A DNA stretch of 64,000 bases, from contig WEDG01002818.1 in NCBI GenBank assembly GCA_017591395.1, forward strand, positions 1 through 64,000, in the 5' to 3' direction. The notes under the pieces were generated by a model. It did no database searches. It was given only the letters and a program-made list of their open reading frames with translations, and was not told where the DNA came from. This document shows positions 59,606 to 64,000 of the stretch, in pieces. The position numbers were made by a program, and so were the translations under genes. The DNA is from Schistocephalus solidus (lineage: Eukaryota > Platyhelminthes > Cestoda > Diphyllobothriidea > Diphyllobothriidae). The first letter of the stretch is position 1. The number at the start of each line of letters is the position of its first letter.

Positions 59606-60689
59606 TTGGGTATCCTTCATTTTATCGCAATGCCAACACCGCCGACCATTTCACACAACAAACCGCTACCATCACTGAAGTATTTTCTCCATCCGCCTTC
59701 ACCGTAGCAACCGTTCTAGTGCTGGTCCTCTGCAATTGCGCATAGGGACACTGTGTTTCTACATTCCAATCACGCATTGGTTTGCTCAGACGCATGATAA
59801 TTGGTCACCCCAACCAACACCCATCAGGTTCACCGCCTATATTCGTGCATCGCATTGGTCTATTCGGTTATATTTGCAAATACAAAAACGTGCATTTAAT
59901 CACAGCGGTCATATCTTTACACATCAAAGCGTCACCCATCACTCTGCGCACTCCTCTACCAAGCATTTCCATATATTTACAGTAAAGGTATGATCCATCG
60001 ATGGATTATCACTTCGTTTGACTGCATTTTTCCGGGATAGTTTAAAACATTTATGAAAAATGAGCCCGTGAACGCCGTGGGAGGAGGGGGTGGAGGAGGT
60101 GGTATTTAAATATCGATGTCAGTGCATCGATTACGCACTTTTTCAGATTACCAGAATTGCCAACACCAAACAGCATTTGTCTGCACAAAGTCACTGTTCC
60201 ACACTCCCGATAAAGGTGACTGTTTTGTCGATTACCTGACGTTAGTTGATACAACTGAGCTTGTGGCTGCTCACTCTCTGGGTTCTCAGCGCCGCCACTG
60301 ACTCATGCCACCTTTGTCCCTCAAACAGTTATTGCGCGCCTGTAACATACTCCGTCAAGATCGTAGCCCGAATTGATATTTCTCGCTCTTTACCGATTGG
60401 CCAAAGCCGGACGAAGCTTAAGCAGATGCACTACGACTAACAAACTTGCCTGTTGAGAGTGCTTGCAGCAACTACTTGCCGGGCTTCCTGTGGCCTCTCG
60501 TGCTTCATTAAAAGCTTGCCCAATCCGGTTTTCGCTGACTTCTGATTTGGGAACCATCGTGTGTGTCGATCATCTCCCCTTTCGAGTGGCTCATCAGGTC
60601 ACAGGAGATTTGCACCGGCTGAAGTGCTACGAAGGAAGCCGGAGGCCTTGCAAACTCTTGAGCCGCTCAACAGCCTTGACGATGCGGGC
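59606..60689. other. No recognisable gene
   Basis: Short frames without domains. From about 60460 GC content rises toward the LINE fragment. Confidence 0.3.
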
Positions 60690-61376
60690 GGCGATTATTT
60701 GTCGGAGCCCCAGGCACTGGTTCGCCAGTCTCTTTACGATGGATTCGCAAGTGACCGAACGGGCCGATGCGTGAGGTGAAATTGTGGGCGTGGTGTGAGC
60801 AGGAGAGGATGAGATTAACTGGATGGTTGTCTTTCGTGGTTGGGGTGGTGGTGATGTTGATGATGGAAATGGCAGGAGCGGAGGGTGTGCGTGGGGTATT
60901 GGTGATTTCGACATGGTGGTGAATTCCGCTGTCGCGGGTGCGCATGGGACCAACTAGGGCCCATGCGATGAGTGAATACATGAGGGCTGTGGATGTGGCG
61001 ATCGCTCCTGCGTGTTGGTTCTCAAGTCACTGGTGATGGATTTGCAAGTGACTGACCAGGCTGATGCATGAGTTGAATGTGCGATCGCAATAAGGACAGG
61101 TTAAGACAAAGTCCTCATCGCTGGTAGTGGGGCGGTGGGGGTGTTGATGGTGGTGGTGGTGTTGGTGGTGGTTGATGATGGTATCAGGCGGCGGGTAGTC
61201 GGAGGTGGTCTCTTCGGTGGTGATAGTCGGGAAAGTGGTGCCACTGGTGATCGTCGCTGTGCTCGACGCCGAGGTTGTGGGAGGGGCGGATGGTGCCGGT
61301 GCTCGAGGGTAGTGGGACATCGCCAACACTTTGACAACCACAGAGGAATCTCGCTGCTCAACATCGCCGGAAAAAT
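60690..61376 (-). pseudogene. Zinc-finger LINE fragment with inverted RT piece
   Basis: Minus-strand frames (61316 to 60690) give CPYCDRTFNSCISLVSHLQI, DSGIHHHVEITNTP and HNFTSRIGPFGHLRIHRKET with GEPVPGAP, equivalent to the finger region of the LINE at 28.7-29.5 kb. Immediately beyond, at about 61318-61376, the plus strand reads DNHRGISLLNIAGKIY, the RT segment of the same element in the opposite direction. The LINE 3' region is missing at 60690. Several fingers have lost Cys or His. Confidence 0.75.
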
Positions 61377-61459
61377 CTACTGTCGGCACCGGTGATGCAG
61401 CGACAACCTGTCGTGCACTGGCCTGATCGGACATCTGCACATCATTTGTAGTGGTCAAG

Positions 61460-62384
61460 CTGACTCTAGCCTACCCTAACAGCTCTTGCACTTAGGAGTA
61501 TCATCTCGGCCTACTACATCACCCACCATTCAAGCACAAACATCTGTAATTAATTTGGTCATGGTCGCTCATTATGAATGAAATGTGGGCAGAACTCAAG
61601 TTAGGACTTAACGCTTTGTCAGAAATTATCGAGTACACATTAGAGGTGCGAACTACAGTCGGTGATCGATCTCATTACATGGTAACCCAAATTCCGAACT
61701 GCATTTTTGAGTAGGAAGGATCGTTCAAGTGGAATTTTGTAGTTATTATCTCAAGATACCTCAAGATACTTCATCATGATGCCGGCTTTTGAATGCACGA
61801 CTTTTCAGCCACCTGCAAACACCACACTTGATAAAAACGATAACTTAAGTAGTATGCATTTTGCGATGATTTTTTGAAGCCCTTATGAATTCAAATATAT
61901 TTCCTAGAAAACACTGGTAAAAATATTCTTTCTTTACAGTTAGTTGCTAGAAATCGCAATCCATTCAAATTTTATATCGAATGAAAGTTTTTTCTATTTT
62001 TTCAAATTTTTCCGATTTTCATATAATTCTGAACGCCTCAGCATTGGCATTTAGGGTTTTCGTTCTTCAAGCTGTATGCACGTGTAATTAACAACATAAA
62101 TAACTCTATGCCAGTAAGACGATATAAGATAGTGCTCAAAAACATTGTACAATGAATGTGGATTATGATGCGTTCTTCAGGAGGGACGGCCGAAAAAATT
62201 GCATTCAAAAGCCAACATCCTGGCGTATCTAATATTTAATTGACTTGTGCCGCACAATGATCGATATTACATCCTCACTTAAATCAATATTTCCTAGCCA
62301 AAAGCGAATTTCAGCATTTCGGTTAATATTTCATGAGTTCTGGGCTGTCAAAACCCGTACTCAACAGCAGAACATTTAGTACAG
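61460..62384. other. No recognisable gene
   Basis: AT-rich sequence without domains, tRNA boxes or tandem repeats. It separates the LINE fragment from the CR1 copy. Confidence 0.35.
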
Positions 62385-63195
62385 TTCAGTTCAGTTCAGT
62401 TTTATTAAGGGAAATATAGGCGAAGCCTTTGAGCTCCCTATTGATGTCAGTGACACTGTAAATTAAAAAGGCTGACATATAATGGACGTTGGACAAAGGG
62501 TTATCTCACGGACACACTGCAGGGCATCGGACAAACAATTATAAAATAATGTTACTCAAAAAAATAGGGAGTAGTATGTTATATGACGCGAAAAATTGTG
62601 GATGGGAATATGTTTCAGGAAATGTGTTAGGTTCGGATGTCGTGGTGGTACTTATGGCTGTACTGGTCAAACTTCCGCTTTAAAAGTGTCAACGGATGGG
62701 GACATGATTATGTCGGCCGGCAGAGCATTCCAGGCCTTAATCACTCTGTTGGAGAAGAAGAACCTTCTTGTGTCGAGTCTTGCACCTGTCACTCGTAGTT
62801 TAATGGGATGCCCTCGCAAAGTAGTGGTAGTGGCCAGCTCAAAGAAGTCGCCAGATGCAAGGCAACAATCCTGAAGCCGCAGCATTCGAAAGGCTTGTAT
62901 TAAGTCGCCGCGTAGCTGTCTATAGTCCAGAGGAAACAGATCAAGATTAGACAATCGTGTCTCGTAAGGCAGGCAGCTTTGACCTTGAACAAGCTTGGTT
63001 GCACGTCTTTGGACCTTCTCAAGGGTGTTGTGGTCTTTGACAGACCACGGTCTCCAGGCTTGTATGGCGAATTCCAATTGTGGTCGCACGAACATCCCGA
63101 AGACCTTATTAAAGCACTCTTTGTCGAACTTGCAAACGCTCGCTTAATAAGATACAAGCTTGACATGGCAGATTTTGCTACTTTTGAGCTAGAAA
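62385..63195 (-). pseudogene. CR1 LINE copy C, 3' end with pentamer tail
   Basis: Minus-strand frame: FVRPQLEFAIQAWRPWSVKD, VQRRATKLVQGQSCL, LRGDLIQAFRMLRLQDCC and VIKAWNALPADIIMSP, the C-terminal part of a CR1 protein. It is closer to intact than copies A and B in this part. The 3' end (plus sense) is GTTCAGTTCAGTTCAGTTTT then ATTAAGGGAAATA; the GTTCA repeats are a short tandem tail of CR1 type. It is 5'-truncated near 63195. Confidence 0.82.
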
Positions 63196-63565
63196 TCGTT
63201 TGATCCTACGCCCTTCCATGTCAGAAAAGTTTTGGCACACGTGTTGTGCCGATATTTGCGGATCTGTGGCCGGCGTTCCGGGTCCCTGGTGGTTTCTGGT
63301 TGCTGTAACACACCCAACCGTGCTTCTTTCCTCCTGTGACCGAGAGATAGTGCGAAACAGAATTTGTACCATGTCGTGCACTTGGTTAACACTGCGAGAG
63401 TCAAGTTTGTTTTGGACTGGCCTGTCACGCCTGTTTGGATAAGGTCCTGTTTACTCTAGGCTACCATGACACGCCAATGTTGACTTAAAGTATGGACATT
63501 AGAAAGTGTTCGCATTTGGACCCTTCCGCCAATTCTCAGTCCAAAGTAAGGGCTTCTGGAGAAAG

Positions 63566-63643
63566 TATAAAGGCGAGGGCTGGTCAGACTGCTCCAACAG
63601 TGTCTCTCTTCTCCAGTCAGTGTCATCACCACCCAGCTCTGAA
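63566..63643 (+). promoter_or_regulatory. Core promoter and 5' leader of the fatty-acid-binding protein gene
   Basis: TATAAAG at 63566-63572 lies 78 bp before the start codon. A start site about 30 bp downstream would fall near CCAACAGTG (63594-63602). A pyrimidine-rich tract TGTCTCTCTTCTCCAG ends at 63616, just before the leader TCAGTGTCATCACC. This could be part of the leader or a spliced-leader acceptor. The ATG context is GAAATGG, favourable at -3 and +4. Confidence 0.6.
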
Positions 63644-63713
63644 ATGGAAGCCTTCTACGGATCCTGGAAATTGACCAGCAGTGAGGGCTTTGATGCCATC
63701 CTCCAGCGTTTAG
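63644..63713 (+). CDS. Cytosolic fatty-acid-binding protein, exon 1
   Basis: The exon encodes MEAFYGSWKLTSSEGFD and six more residues to ...QRL, then the first base of a Gly codon before a GTGAGT donor at 63714. Residues 6-23 fit the cytosolic FABP signature (G.W.L, four residues, GFD.IL..L) at every position. Exon 1 ending in phase 1 after about 23-24 codons is the classic FABP gene structure. The protein is a small beta-barrel carrier of long-chain fatty acids; flatworms rely on host lipids, so these proteins are prominent in them. The remaining exons are outside the window. Which paralogue this is cannot be told from one exon. Confidence 0.93.
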
Positions 63714-64000
63714 GTGAGTCATAAAGCCTTAACCAGTCCTCTTTGACGATCGAGTATGTGGCCCCACCTAGGCTCTAATTGTATTAAATACCTACTTATG
63801 TCAGTTTGGTAGGCTTACTTTAACCCGCACTTCCTTCCTTTCATTCCCCGCCACTCATTTAGGGTAAGAAGTTAGAATAAGGGCCAGGATTTTGGTTAAG
63901 TGGTAGGTTTAAGGTTAGACTTATGGGCTAATGATTTAGGGTTTAGGCTTAGTGGTTAGGCTATCAATCTTGGCACCCACAATTATATCTTCCCTCGTGG
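63714..64000 (+). other. FABP intron 1, start, with TTAGGG-like stretch
   Basis: Begins with a canonical GTGAGT donor and continues past the window end. At 63855-63962 it holds TTAGGG-like variants (TTTAGGGTAAG, GATTTAGGGTTTAGGCTTAG), the same loose telomere-like sequence seen at 11.1, 12.4, 21.9 and 52.5 kb. Confidence 0.7.

Noticed and set aside
60570..60605. Minus-strand CTGATGAGCCACTCGAAAGGGG as a hammerhead core
   Set aside because: No usable stem II and no pairing of stem I arms; probably chance.

Overview
The window is eukaryotic and reads like a flatworm genome, most likely a tapeworm. The sequence gives four reasons: Penelope-like retroelements whose ends carry hammerhead-ribozyme motifs, an endonuclease/reverse-transcriptase LINE with C-terminal C2H2 fingers, CR1 and BEL/Pao elements, and one gene model with introns of only about 37-40 nt. 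The tapeworm assignment is inference. No bacterial operons, phage genes or CRISPR arrays were seen.

Host genes are few. At the right edge (63566-64000, +) is the TATA promoter, first exon and start of intron 1 of a cytosolic fatty-acid-binding protein; the rest lies outside the window. At 6013-7444 (-) is a probable multi-exon gene for a low-complexity nuclear-type protein of unknown function, with a CpG-rich upstream region. Two tRNA-Arg(TCG)-like sequences lie at 24994-25066 and 42792-42864; only the second looks fully intact.

The rest is mostly decayed mobile DNA. Penelope-like (PLE) reverse transcriptase and GIY-YIG pieces lie at 440-870, 13530-14085, 26230-27480, 55690-55985 and 56552-56878. 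A nearly full-length but broken zinc-finger LINE spans 27785-33080 (-). Detached 3' ends of it lie at 16055-16705, 17228-17600, 34200-34440 and 53288-53530, and a rearranged piece at 60690-61376. CR1 copies lie at 46390-47722, 47730-50780 and 62385-63195, with a scrap at 41090-41207. A BEL/Pao pol remnant with its 3' LTR occupies 37930-40950. A degraded protein of an animal transposase-like family lies at 34528-36156. Long (AGT)n, (AG)n, (CT)n and (TA)n arrays punctuate the sequence.

The most interesting part is 53-59.1 kb (plus 4.3 and 10.2 kb), where at least three unrelated-looking families of hammerhead-type motifs occur. One is in a 0.18-kb repeat (56105-56176), one follows a tRNA-like B box in a SINE-like element (56306-56350), and one belongs to a PLE-terminal-type repeat with several copies. 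All have a very short stem III that is self-complementary between two molecules. Nearby are a 46-bp perfect palindrome joined to 50-bp tandem repeats (59431-59605) and inverted-repeat elements with telomere-like cores. Long stretches between these islands hold nothing I can assign.
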